Assembly (NCBI RefSeq): GCF_002153375.1
Contig: NZ_MTBQ01000008.1
Span: forward strand, 62,001-126,000
Direction: 5' to 3'
DNA length: 64,000 nt
Source: Oceanobacillus rekensis
Lineage (GTDB): Bacteria > Bacillota > Bacilli > Bacillales > Amphibacillaceae
The number at the start of each line of letters is the position of its first letter. Position 1 is the first letter of the stretch. The position numbers and the translations under genes were made by a program. The notes under the pieces were generated by a model, which worked only from the letters and a program-made list of their open reading frames with translations, did not search any database and was not told where the DNA came from. Positions 26,635 through 35,705 of this stretch are shown here, piece after piece.

Positions 26635-26847
26635 ATGGAAGCAACTGTCCAACAACAAAAGCAACAAGTAGAGCAAGTAGGTAAGCAAGTAAGGAAACAA
26701 CTAGAGCAGCAAGTGGAGCAACAAGTAAAACTGACATTTAGGCAAATGGTTTTAAGAACAATCAAACAACACAAGAAAAGGACAAGCACAGATACTACAG
26801 TGGGGTTAATTATTACCTCTATCCTCTGTATAATTGCGTTGGTGTAA
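26635..26847 (+). CDS. Small Gln-rich coiled-coil/membrane protein of the cap operon
   Basis: A 70-residue protein: residues 4-35 are a Gln-, Glu- and Lys-rich coiled coil (QQQKQQVEQVGKQVRKQLEQ), residues 36-52 are basic, and residues 55-70 form one hydrophobic helix (VGLIITSILCIIALV). GAGGAGG precedes the ATG. It occupies the place where capA (about 380-410 residues) lies in B. anthracis and B. subtilis. The small size and single helix recall CapE/PgsE, but the sequence is not recognised. It could stabilise the CapB/CapC synthase. The function is inferred only from position. Confidence 0.7.
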   Translation: MEATVQQQKQQVEQVGKQVRKQLEQQVEQQVKLTFRQMVLRTIKQHKKRTSTDTTVGLIITSILCIIALV

Positions 26848-28491
26848 ATGCACAGTATGCTTAACAACAATCGTTATAACATTGCGATAGGATTAATTTT
26901 AATCCTATTTGTGATCGTCATTGTTAGAGAAAATGACGATCAACCCCAATTAACAAACCAGAATACGGACTATACCCTAAATGATACAATGTCAGGGGAA
27001 GAAGATAATTATGGTGTGACATCTGATAATCCAATTGCAACGGAAGTAGGTATGAAGATCCTAGAACAAGGCGGTAATGCAGTTGATGCTGCCATAGCAG
27101 TCAGCTTTGTTTTAGGCGTTGCGGAGCCGCAAACATCGGGTATTGGCGGAGGCGGAACGATGTTAATTCACCCCGGTAAAGGGGAAACACCCGCTGTTTA
27201 TGATTACCGGGAAACCGCACCAGCTTCCATTCCTTCCAGTGATATAGGGGTACCGGGATTTGTCAAAGGGATGTATGAGGTACATGAAGACTTTGGAACC
27301 ATTAATATGGATCAGCTCATTGAACCTTCCATCCATTTCGCGGAAAATGGTGTGCCGGTTTCTGAAACACTGCATCGTACGTTGGATGAGGAGGCTGATC
27401 GTTTGCCTGAATTAAATCATCTCTATCCTGATGGAGAACCTATTGAAGCGGAAGAATTATTAAAACAAAAACAATTAGCAGAAACGCTAAAAGTTATCCA
27501 AGCGGAAGGTCCAAGTGCCTTCTATAATGGGGAAATTGCAAATGAAATCAACGATTCGGAAGAGGACATCAAGGAGAAAGATTTAGAAGACTATGAGGTG
27601 GAGGTCAAAGAACCCTTACAAGGTGAATTCGGCGGCTATGACGTGTTCGCTCCACCACCGCCTTCTGGTGGCATCACGCTAATTCAAGACTTGGAAATGG
27701 CTGAGTTATTACAAATTGAAGAAACGAAAGATAATCCATTGGCTTTTTCGTTAATGATCGGGATGATCAACCGAATAAGTTACCATGATCGCTTGGAAAA
27801 TGTTGGAGATCCAAACTTTACCGATGTCCCAATAAATGAAATGATGTCAAAAGATCATATCAAAGATCTCGCATCCAATGTCAATGAAACGAATATGTCT
27901 GAATATCGGAGAGACTTGGAATCCGAAGCAGATATCGAAAATCATGACAACACGACACACATAGTGATCGTGGACAAAGACGGCATGATGGTCTCTGTAA
28001 CGAATACGTTAAGTGCTTCTTTTGGTTCAGGAGAGTATGTGAATGGGTTCTTCTTAAATAATCAATTAAAAAACTTTAGTAATGATGAAGATTCGCCAAA
28101 TAGCCCAGAGCCCGGCAAACGTCCATTTAGTTATACAACACCAACAATACTAGCTAAAAATGGGCAGCCTGTCATAGGTATTGGAGGTTCTGGCGGAAGG
28201 AGAATTACGTCCATCGTTGCTCAACAGTTGGTGAAAATGATTACGTTTAATGAACCCGTTCAAGAATCCGCAGATGACCCTAGAACATTCTTGGAATTTC
28301 ATGAGGATGTTTTACAAGCTGAGCACGGGTATGTATTTTTAAGGGAACCTGAAGACCTTGGGATCACGATTGAATATTCGGATGACACGGATTATTTTGG
28401 TAGTGTCCAGGGATTGATAATTGATTATGAAAACGATGAAATTTATGGGTCGAGTGATCCTCGCAGGGGTGGCACTTGGAAATCAAATTAA
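26848..28491 (+). CDS. capD: CapD-type gamma-glutamyltransferase/transpeptidase
   Basis: A 547-residue gamma-glutamyltranspeptidase with an N-terminal membrane anchor (about 12-28). The autoprocessing nucleophile lies in NTTHIVIVDKDG (about Thr369), with GSGEYVNGFFLNNQLKNF and GIGGSGGRRI downstream and GGNAVDAAIAVSFVLGVAEP near the start, all family hallmarks. CapD anchors poly-gamma-glutamate to peptidoglycan or trims it. The gene starts at the base after the stop of the 70-aa gene, so translation is coupled. It is followed by a strong terminator. Confidence 0.9.
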   Translation: MHSMLNNNRYNIAIGLILILFVIVIVRENDDQPQLTNQNTDYTLNDTMSGEEDNYGVTSDNPIATEVGMKILEQGGNAVDAAIAVSFVLGVAEPQTSGIGGGGTMLIHPGKGETPAVYDYRETAPASIPSSDIGVPGFVKGMYEVHEDFGTINMDQLIEPSIHFAENGVPVSETLHRTLDEEADRLPELNHLYPDGEPIEAEELLKQKQLAETLKVIQAEGPSAFYNGEIANEINDSEEDIKEKDLEDYEVEVKEPLQGEFGGYDVFAPPPPSGGITLIQDLEMAELLQIEETKDNPLAFSLMIGMINRISYHDRLENVGDPNFTDVPINEMMSKDHIKDLASNVNETNMSEYRRDLESEADIENHDNTTHIVIVDKDGMMVSVTNTLSASFGSGEYVNGFFLNNQLKNFSNDEDSPNSPEPGKRPFSYTTPTILAKNGQPVIGIGGSGGRRITSIVAQQLVKMITFNEPVQESADDPRTFLEFHEDVLQAEHGYVFLREPEDLGITIEYSDDTDYFGSVQGLIIDYENDEIYGSSDPRRGGTWKSN

Positions 28492-28497
28492 CTCAAC

Positions 28498-28626
28498 TTT
28501 TTAAACCTCTTGTTTTCTCCCTGAGGTAGGGGCAGAACGACCGATTGAATTTTAAGGGGTTTTATAAGCTAGATTATATAATAAAGTATGGGGCAATCTC
28601 CTTGATATGGAGAGTGCCCCATATTT
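28498..28626 (+). terminator. Operon terminator inside a dispersed repeat (copy 1)
   Basis: TATGGGGCAATCTCC (28587-28601) pairs with GGAGAGTGCCCCATA (28609-28623). This hairpin and the sequence before it (CTTGTTTTC, GGGGCAGAACGACCGATTGA) recur at 29775-29875 with few changes. The repeat therefore carries its own terminator. Confidence 0.75.
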
Positions 28627-28742
28627 ATTTGTATTAAAAACCGGTTGCCAACCTTCCCATTTAGTGATGATTCTTTTCGGTAGGTATGAAATGCTCGTCG
28701 CCGATATACTATCCACCAATTCATATAAAAAATTAATTTATT

Positions 28743-29471
28743 TCAACTAATTGCTTTTAAATACAAATCCAATGAATCCTCTACTTCACCCTCAACTAAG
28801 GAAATAAAGTCATCGTAGTCTTCTGTTGTGTGGGCTTTGTCTAGCGCTTCATAATAGGCTAATCGATTTTCAACCTTAATTACCACTGGCGGGAAACCAT
28901 CTTTCATCAGCTCTAGATTTAAAAGAAGTCTGGATGTGCGCCCATTCCCATCGATAAATGGATGAATGCCGACAAAAATTGCATGCAACATTGCTCCTCG
29001 TCGGGCGGGATGCAGATTAATACCTTCATTTTGATACCAATTCATCATCTGCTCCATTTTCTCTTCAATCAAATAATGTGCTGGTGGAGTATGCTTAGCA
29101 CCTGCAATAAAGACTTGCTGATCACGATACCTTCCTGCATAATCGTCATCAATTCCTTTTAAAACTAGCTGATGCAAGTTTTTAATTTGCCTTTCACTTA
29201 GAGATTCATTTTTTTGGACAATTTCCTCCACATATGTAATTGCATCCCGATGGTTGATTATCTCTAAATGCTCTCTTAATGTTTTTCCACCTACCGTTAT
29301 TCCCTCTAATACAACTTTTGTTTCATTTAGAGTTAGTGTATTTCCTTCAATTGCATTGGTATTGTATGTCCATTCAAGAAATAACTTTTCACGCAAACTT
29401 TTCAATGTATAGGCTGGCAATGGACGTGCTGCATCTAGAATTGCTTTCTTATCATTAATTATTTCAAACAT
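28743..29471 (-). CDS. Fic-domain protein AMP-transferase
   Basis: A 242-residue protein with a complete Fic motif HPFIDGNGRTSR (from His170), a flap region and the N-terminal inhibitory motif TNAIEG (Thr38, Glu42, Gly43; class II [S/T]xxxE[G/N]). It is expected to AMPylate a protein or to act as a de-AMPylase and to be self-inhibited by Glu42. A ribosome site GAGGTGA stands 6 bp before the ATG. No antitoxin gene is adjacent, consistent with a built-in inhibitor. Its target is unknown; roles in stress or dormancy are possible. Confidence 0.9.
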   Translation of the reverse strand: MFEIINDKKAILDAARPLPAYTLKSLREKLFLEWTYNTNAIEGNTLTLNETKVVLEGITVGGKTLREHLEIINHRDAITYVEEIVQKNESLSERQIKNLHQLVLKGIDDDYAGRYRDQQVFIAGAKHTPPAHYLIEEKMEQMMNWYQNEGINLHPARRGAMLHAIFVGIHPFIDGNGRTSRLLLNLELMKDGFPPVVIKVENRLAYYEALDKAHTTEDYDDFISLVEGEVEDSLDLYLKAIS

Positions 29472-29651
29472 GACGGTTCACCTCAATTCAATCATAACAA
29501 TTAGAATGTTACTATCATTGTAACGTATAATAACAAAAACCAACAGATAGCAAATAATAAAGACAGGATTATATACCTGCCTTATCTCGGGTAAATCATA
29601 CTATTTAACTCTACCTACTTCAAATCGATCATAACTTACTTTTTAAATCAT

Positions 29652-29780
29652 TCACCATCCTAATGCTTCTTGGTATCCCGCTTTTTTCTTTTTGCATAAT
29701 GCTTCCACTACTGCTTTTAACTCTGGCATGGTCAAAAGTGGTGGGGCACCTGGTTTCTTAAGAAAGAATCTCGTATTAAA
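29652..29780 (-). pseudogene. C-terminal relic of an unrecognised protein
   Basis: The minus strand reads NTRFFLKKPGAPPLLTMPEL and KAVVEALCKKKKAGYQEALG, then Trp and a stop, without a start codon or further upstream coding. The truncation point coincides with the dispersed terminator-repeat at 29775. The parent family is not identified. The rest of 29472-29651 shows nothing. Confidence 0.4.
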
Positions 29781-29875
29781 AACCTTTTGTTTTCCCAAGA
29801 AAAAGGAACAGAACGAACGATTGAATGATAAAAGTATGGGGCAATCTCCTTGATATGGAGAAGCCCCATATTTTT
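29775..29875. repeat. Dispersed repeat with terminator (copy 2)
   Basis: Shares CTTTTGTTTTC, GGAACAGAACGAACGATTGA and the hairpin TATGGGGCAATCTCC...GGAGAAGCCCCATA with 28498-28626. Here it lies at the 3' end of the M14 carboxypeptidase gene, so it also acts as that gene's terminator. Confidence 0.7.
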
Positions 29876-29885
29876 ATTCCATCTA

Positions 29886-32800
29886 TTATTCTAGTAGCCA
29901 ATTATTTATTAACGCTTCCACACTTTCTTCAAGTATCGATTTTGCATTCGGAGATAGGTAGTCTTTCAACGCTGGATTGTTAAGCGATTTTAGAAAAGCT
30001 TCCATTTTCTTTATTGCTTGTTCTTCATGTCCGTTATTGTATTGATGCTCTGCCTGATCTAACCGATTAGTTAACTGTACGATAAGCGGACCAGAAATAT
30101 CGCCTAAATGAACGAATGATTCTAATTGCTCTCTTAGAAATGATATGGTAACAGGTGATTTTTCTTCTAGATTGGCATAGGCTTCGTTTAAAGCGTTCAT
30201 TGCCTCATCCACTTCTTCCTTCGTCGCATTCGAATCATCAAGAACATTTCTTGCATTTTCTAAAGTATTTCGCAATTGTTCCCAACTTTCAACTGTATAG
30301 GGAGATTCCTCTAGATTTGCGTCAGTAATTTCATTTACGAATGCCAGTAATTCTGTTTGATCAACTTCTGGCTTTTTCGGTTCCAATATATCCATTGGTG
30401 CCCGTGGTGCTTTTTCACCGCCAATTCCTGTCCCAAAGTGTGCCCATTCATTTACTTGGTTCGTGCTGACATGGGAAAGCCCTACATATCCACGATGATG
30501 CTTATTATCAACGACTTCTATCTGCCACTTCTCCGGTTCTTCTTCTCCAAACGGCCACACTTTTCCACGTAAAACATCCCCATTCCGCTGCAACACTGCT
30601 TGATACCACGTATCTTCCTCTACGGTAAATGGTACAGTTTCAGATTGAAGAACGGTAAACCCACTGTTTAGATTACGATTAATTCTTAACGAGTTCGTTG
30701 TTCTCATATCCAAGTAATAGCTGTTTTCACTTCCTGATGAGCCAGAGATATGCAATGGAAGTTGAAATAACGTTGTACTACCTCCCACAGCCTTTACTAA
30801 TCCCGATACTTCTACATCTCCTCGTACGTCACCAACTTTATCCCAAGACAATGCGGAACGGCCACCAGCAGCGACTGTATGCTCCAATCTACTTGGCTCC
30901 TTCCATATTAACCAATTACTATTGTTCCAGTTACTCCTCCAATCGCTTGGTGGCTCGCCAGCCTGATACCCAGAAAAATCAGTCTGAAATTGTGCAGGTG
31001 CACTTCTCAAACCATCATAAGCTTGATTTAACAATTTTAGCACGTCATCTACTGTTTCTTGGGATGCTTCTGGTTTAGTTAAGACTTCATCTGCATCAGC
31101 CATCGCAGTGATAAGCGTTTCCCAGCTTGCTGTTGTAAAATTATCTTCAACTAATTCTTCGGCATGAATCTCATCCAAACGATAGTTAAGGGATGATTTG
31201 TCCACCTCAGGAAGTATATTTTCTGGTGATCTTGGTGCGGATGCTCCAGCAGTTCCAACCCCGAAATATGCCCAATCGTTGATCATACCTGTTGACACAT
31301 GTCCTACACCGACTTTCCCACTATCAATAAAGCGATCTCGGGCAGATAGTTGCCATTCTTCTGGCTCTTCCTCACCATATGGCCATACTTTTCCACGTAA
31401 CGTATCTTCATCGCGTTGGAATACAACATGATACCAATTATTTCCTTCTACTGTAAACGGCAATTGTGCTGACCCGAGAACAAGGAATCGGCTGTCAAAA
31501 TTTCGATTAATCCGAATCTGGTTTGGTGATGCTGCGTCTGTTCCGACAATATCCAAGTAGTAACTCTTCTCACTGCCAGTTTCACCAGACGCATGGAGTT
31601 GTACTTGAAACATTGTTTTGTCACCACCAGTTGCCCGAACCAAAGCCGCTATTTCGACATCTCCACGGACATGTCCAACTTCATCCCATGTCAATGCACG
31701 ACGTCCTCCACCTTCTGTTACTTCATGCTGTAAACGTGCCGGGTTATGCCTTATTGTCCAACCACTTTCACGCCATAATGTGGACCAATTATCTGGCGGG
31801 TTCCCTACTTCATGATGACGAAAGTCTGTACTGAACTTTAGTTGTTCTGGCAGTTCAGGCGGATCAATCGTACCAGGATCAACAGTTGGATCATATAAAG
31901 CCAGACCATCAACTAGTCCGTAATTCGAACGCTCATCCATAATGAAAGGAATTACCGTCATCATCGGTTGTGCCATCGGAATAAATACACCGTTTTCACT
32001 AACTCGCTCTGTTTCCAAGGAGAATAATTCAATTTGTATACGGATTTCTTCTGCCTGTTCATTGTTAAGTAAGTATCCGAATGGAGGTGGATCTAATATA
32101 TCCGAATCAGAAGGATACTCACCTGCATCTCCTTCCAAATAAAAAGGCTCCGACTGATTCCGTCCAACTTCCTCTTTCTGTTTCCTGGCTTCTATGACCA
32201 CTTCACCAATTTCGTCGAATCTTTCATGATAAAAGCGTAGGATAGATTCTACCGCAGCCATCTGCCCATCTACCCTTGTTTTTATGTCATCTACCCAGGT
32301 TGCTTCTATTAAAACTCCCAGTCCATTCCTTAAACCCGTCATATTCCTTACGGTACTTGGTGCCCCTGATCCTGGATAGGCTCCGGTTGTAAATCCTGCT
32401 TCCTCCACATCTGGGATCATGTAATCGGAAATTAATTCTTCACTTAAATCGACTAATCCTTCATCAATATTTAAATTCGTTGGACCAAGTAACGAAAGAT
32501 TTGCTCCTGACACTTGCTCATGAGCATCTACGGTAAGATCAGGTTGATACTGATTCATCACCCTGGCAACGGTTTGAGCTTCGGGTGTCTTCAAATCTAG
32601 CTGATCACGATTAACATCAATCCCTTCTGAATTAATACGCCTGTCTGCTTCTCTTCCATCTGGATTGACCGTTGGAATAATTAGCACCGTTGACTTGTTT
32701 AACATTTCTAATAAGTCTGGGTCCTCCGTAAACGCAAGATCTCTCATTACTTGCAATGCCATCTCACGCCCCGATGGTTCATTTCCATGCTGTGTTCCCG

Positions 32801-33119
32801 TGATTAATAGCTTTCGTCCATCAACAATCTCCTCCTCTGTAGGAGGATTTGGAGAACCAATTTTAATCAAATTTAGTGGTCTTCCTTCTACAGACGTACC
32901 TACTTGTTCTAGCGTAACTCTTTCAGAAAGCTCTGCCACCTCTTGTAAAAAGAGCTGTTCCTCTTCATACGTTGTCCATCTTTCTCCATTGCTGACTTCA
33001 AAACCGGTTGCGGGTAGATCTTCCGTTCCTTCTGCAGAACCTTCAAGTGGATAAAAGTGTTGGAATAGGGGCAAAAGAAGAACTAAAGCTAGCATGATTC
33101 TCCATCTTTGATATTTCAT
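29886..33119 (-). CDS. Large secreted M14 zinc carboxypeptidase with duplicated sugar-binding-like modules
   Basis: A 1077-residue exported enzyme (signal peptide about 1-30). The M14 domain (about 45-300) has the zinc ligands His111 and Glu114 (TQHGNEPSG), His200 (DAHEQ) and the catalytic Glu272 (LIEAT). Two LamG-like modules of about 190 residues follow (near 440-625 and 715-895; both contain GDVE, SYYLD, RINRN, LRGKVWP and HVST), each with a FIVAR-type helical module. The C-terminus is a FIMAH-like bundle (LREQLESFVHLGDISG). It probably trims peptides or wall-associated polymer outside the cell. Being next to the poly-gamma-glutamate genes, that polymer is one possible substrate. GAGGAGG precedes the start. 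Confidence 0.85.
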   Translation of the reverse strand: MKYQRWRIMLALVLLLPLFQHFYPLEGSAEGTEDLPATGFEVSNGERWTTYEEEQLFLQEVAELSERVTLEQVGTSVEGRPLNLIKIGSPNPPTEEEIVDGRKLLITGTQHGNEPSGREMALQVMRDLAFTEDPDLLEMLNKSTVLIIPTVNPDGREADRRINSEGIDVNRDQLDLKTPEAQTVARVMNQYQPDLTVDAHEQVSGANLSLLGPTNLNIDEGLVDLSEELISDYMIPDVEEAGFTTGAYPGSGAPSTVRNMTGLRNGLGVLIEATWVDDIKTRVDGQMAAVESILRFYHERFDEIGEVVIEARKQKEEVGRNQSEPFYLEGDAGEYPSDSDILDPPPFGYLLNNEQAEEIRIQIELFSLETERVSENGVFIPMAQPMMTVIPFIMDERSNYGLVDGLALYDPTVDPGTIDPPELPEQLKFSTDFRHHEVGNPPDNWSTLWRESGWTIRHNPARLQHEVTEGGGRRALTWDEVGHVRGDVEIAALVRATGGDKTMFQVQLHASGETGSEKSYYLDIVGTDAASPNQIRINRNFDSRFLVLGSAQLPFTVEGNNWYHVVFQRDEDTLRGKVWPYGEEEPEEWQLSARDRFIDSGKVGVGHVSTGMINDWAYFGVGTAGASAPRSPENILPEVDKSSLNYRLDEIHAEELVEDNFTTASWETLITAMADADEVLTKPEASQETVDDVLKLLNQAYDGLRSAPAQFQTDFSGYQAGEPPSDWRSNWNNSNWLIWKEPSRLEHTVAAGGRSALSWDKVGDVRGDVEVSGLVKAVGGSTTLFQLPLHISGSSGSENSYYLDMRTTNSLRINRNLNSGFTVLQSETVPFTVEEDTWYQAVLQRNGDVLRGKVWPFGEEEPEKWQIEVVDNKHHRGYVGLSHVSTNQVNEWAHFGTGIGGEKAPRAPMDILEPKKPEVDQTELLAFVNEITDANLEESPYTVESWEQLRNTLENARNVLDDSNATKEEVDEAMNALNEAYANLEEKSPVTISFLREQLESFVHLGDISGPLIVQLTNRLDQAEHQYNNGHEEQAIKKMEAFLKSLNNPALKDYLSPNAKSILEESVEALINNWLLE

Positions 33120-33852
33120 AACAACCTCCTCTTAAACTAGTGATTTTACCTATCTTTCTACAATGAACTCCTTTTTCTTTCACCCTATCTACCTACCTCC
33201 TTCCTGTAACTATCTTTTTCTGTATATAAATGACAAGCTGCAATATTCCCTCAGTTTATTCCCTACTCTAAAGGATTAGCATGTTGGCATATCTCTATTG
33301 TAAAAGGACTTCGTGTATGAAAAAGTACAACCATTTGGCAGATTTGGCGGGGAAGGAATTTCTTCTTTTAGTTGTAATTTGTCTCTTACTTTTTCCGGAT
33401 TAGGTATAGAGATTGCCCATATAAATCCTTTTCTATTTGGATGTTTCGGTGTATTAAACAATGAATCTATTAAAGCGCTTTCATATTCTCTAAAGTACAT
33501 AGCTCCAAAGTTGTTTAGTTATACTATTACACTAGATTATATTATTTATTCTCAATTTTTCAACCGTTTCGACAAAATAAGTCGTTGTATTTTTACTTTT
33601 AATGTCTCATACTATTTGATTATAATGTTAGGCTGAAAAGCTGAGATATCAACCAAGGCAACTGAGCTGTAATGGAATGATCAAATTGATTTGCATAAAG
33701 TCTATGATGCATAGGGGTCTAGATTTAACTAGAGGACGCAGAATCGTGGAGAAAGGAACTTACAGCGGAATTGGAGAAGAAAGATGCACCCGCGGAGCTT
33801 TCTTTCCAGACGGCTGAATCCATTTAAGCCAGTATCGGCAGGAGACGGAGCA
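33120..33852. other. Gene-poor gap with a short coding relic
   Basis: About 730 bp. The plus strand at 33729-33827 reads LEDAESWRKELTAELEKKDA and PAELSFQTAESI before a stop, which looks like the end of a lost protein. Two overlapping frames near 33276-33636 on opposite strands have no good ribosome site, and I do not call them. The rest shows no recognisable gene. Confidence 0.35.
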
Positions 33853-34581
33853 TTACAAAAATGCAGACTCCTTTTCCCTATAGTTATTGGTTCCTTCCGC
33901 CAGGGCATCAATCAATCTTTCGTATACCTCCGTTGTATTTTGTCGGTTTGCCCGTGACCAATCATGGTTTTCAAAAAGGGATTTACGCAATCCTGCTGTC
34001 AGCTCTATTTGAACACCCGCATTTAATTGATTATCATTGACAATATTGTTTACATTCCTTCCTCCTACTTTATAAGGTGCATTTACCACTTGGAATCCCC
34101 ATTTCTGAAAAGAATCCTGTAACGTTTCTCTATATTCTTCATTTTTCCCACCAAGGTATATAATCGGTTGATGTTCTTGGTCATCATGGTATCCATGAAT
34201 TGATAAAGTGGTCAAAGAATCTTGAACCAGGCTTCGTCCTATCGGTTCGTCAAAATTCTTAGAGGTTAAATGTAAAATCATGTTGTTCGTTGGCTTAATT
34301 CCTTTAAAGAGGTAGTAAGAAATATTCATCCGATTCGCCAGACCTTCTGCTACCTCTGAGGTTCCGGGCTCAATTCCTCCGCCATGGATAGCGGTGACGC
34401 TAATATCACTCCCGCGCTGCTGATAATCGATTTCATAGTCTTCATTCAGTACTTCATGTTCTTTTAAATCTCCATAGGAACTATAATAGTCCGCGATCGT
34501 ACTAGAAAAAGAGCCGAATAGTACGTAAATCATAAAGACGGAGATGAAAATTGTAAGACTATATTTACTGAATTTACTCAT
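33853..34581 (-). CDS. Poly-gamma-glutamate hydrolase family protein
   Basis: A 242-residue protein with an N-terminal membrane helix (about 8-26), then a poly-gamma-glutamate hydrolase domain of the PghP type: VTAIHGGGIEPGTSEVAEGL, TLSIHGYHDD and GVQIELTAGLRKSL. The His residues in the first two motifs and the Glu in the third are the probable zinc ligands. Phage enzymes of this family cut host poly-gamma-glutamate; the chromosomal, membrane-anchored form here would remodel or degrade the polymer made by the cap genes 6 kb away. AAAGGATG lies before the ATG. Confidence 0.85.
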   Translation of the reverse strand: MSKFSKYSLTIFISVFMIYVLFGSFSSTIADYYSSYGDLKEHEVLNEDYEIDYQQRGSDISVTAIHGGGIEPGTSEVAEGLANRMNISYYLFKGIKPTNNMILHLTSKNFDEPIGRSLVQDSLTTLSIHGYHDDQEHQPIIYLGGKNEEYRETLQDSFQKWGFQVVNAPYKVGGRNVNNIVNDNQLNAGVQIELTAGLRKSLFENHDWSRANRQNTTEVYERLIDALAEGTNNYREKESAFL

Positions 34582-35284
34582 TAAAACATCCTTTATTTTT
34601 AGATTATAGTGTTAAAAAGAAAAATGGAAGGGGTTAATCATAAGGCTTTAATAATAGCTTTATCGCTTTTTTACAGCTCGTGACATTCTGTTGGAGCGAC
34701 ATATAGAACACCTAAATGAGTACTTCGATTGTTATTAAAGCCGATATCATTCCATCATTGTCCTGTAAGCTTCTTCATATATTTCAACCTCACAGCCCGG
34801 GAGCCAGTCATCTTTCAGCATGCAATGAGATGCCCCGATAAAGACATTCATATTTAGTATTTTTAACAGGACTCGTTCATGCAGGGCTTGTGAGTTTGTT
34901 TGGTTGATTTTGATAACGACGTTAAAGACGTCATTAACGAGAAAGGAGACTTATAGAATCTCAATTGTAGGAGATTTAACTGTGATTTATTTCACATTGA
35001 TAAGACCATAAACTTCAATAATAAGAATTATTGTTCAAGAAATCTCTATTCCATTGTTACTTTTATTTCACTTCTTTGGTATCATAATAAAAACTAATCT
35101 TATCAAATGCTTACCACATTTTTCCACAAATTAATCTCAACAATAAAATTAACCGATAAAATCAATCAAGTAAAAGGAAGTGATTACCTCTCACACCACC
35201 GTACGTACGGTTCTTCATAAAAAAATTTAGAATAAAATCATTGAAACAACTTTATTGTCAAACAACATGGTCAATGAAATTGTA
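34582..35284. other. Gap with one C-terminal coding relic
   Basis: On the minus strand, 34747 to about 34945 reads FLVNDVFNVVIKINQTNSQA, LHERVLLKILNMNVFIGASH and CMLKDDWLPGCEVEIYEEAY to a stop at 34747-34749. There is no start codon. It is a plausible relic of an unrecognised protein. The remaining 340 bp (34950-35284) show no gene. Confidence 0.35.
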
Positions 35285-35560
35285 TCAAATCTTGTGATGA
35301 ACAATCTCAAGGTCTCTCCGGTTCCGTTGTTTTGCTGGCGTGATTAGCTGTAAATAATCAATAATGACAAGGTGATTGCCTTCTTGATCATCGTGGAGCT
35401 TCTTACGGATAGAGGCACGGATTACAAGCAGTGTCCGTTTCTTGTCATATACCTCCAAGTTCCAATTGGAAATTACCCCAATCGCCTGGATTGCCCGCTC
35501 ATAATCGCCGCTTGAGAAAGTCATGGTTCGCCATTTCCGTCCATTAATGGCCCTTCAGCA
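35285..35560 (-). pseudogene. Replicative helicase (DnaB-like) middle fragment
   Basis: The frame reads INGRKWRTMTFSSGDYERAI and continues through NLEVYDKKRTLLVIRASIRK to HLVIIDYLQLITPAKQRNRR. LVIIDYLQL is the Walker B region of DnaB-family helicases, and the preceding text fits the RecA-like domain. Both ends are missing; the frame dies at 35285 after LEIVHHKI. It is a phage- or plasmid-type dnaB relic. Another dnaB scrap lies at 38934-39038. Confidence 0.75.
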
Positions 35561-35654
35561 GACAGCACTTATTCATTTTGTCAAAGATACTTTTTGGCCA
35601 ATGTTACTACAGGTATTCATATTTAGTTGTAAATATCTGAATAAATGAGACAGA

Positions 35655-35698
35655 AAAACGATCAGCGAACCCTATTTCAGGCACTTGCTGATCGTTTT
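35655..35698 (-). terminator. Terminator of the arylsulfotransferase gene
   Basis: AAAACGATCAGC (35655-35666) and GCTGATCGTTTT (35687-35698) form a perfect 12-bp stem, directly after the stop at 35706. Confidence 0.85.
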
Positions 35699-35705
35699 AT
35701 TATAG

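Noticed and set aside
33276-33636. Overlapping 74- and 107-codon frames on opposite strands
   Set aside because: Neither has a well-spaced ribosome site or a recognisable domain; they shadow each other in AT-rich DNA.
33729-33911. A 60-codon minus-strand frame overlapping the end of the poly-gamma-glutamate hydrolase gene
   Set aside because: It is out of frame with the hydrolase gene, and the opposite strand gives a more protein-like relic.
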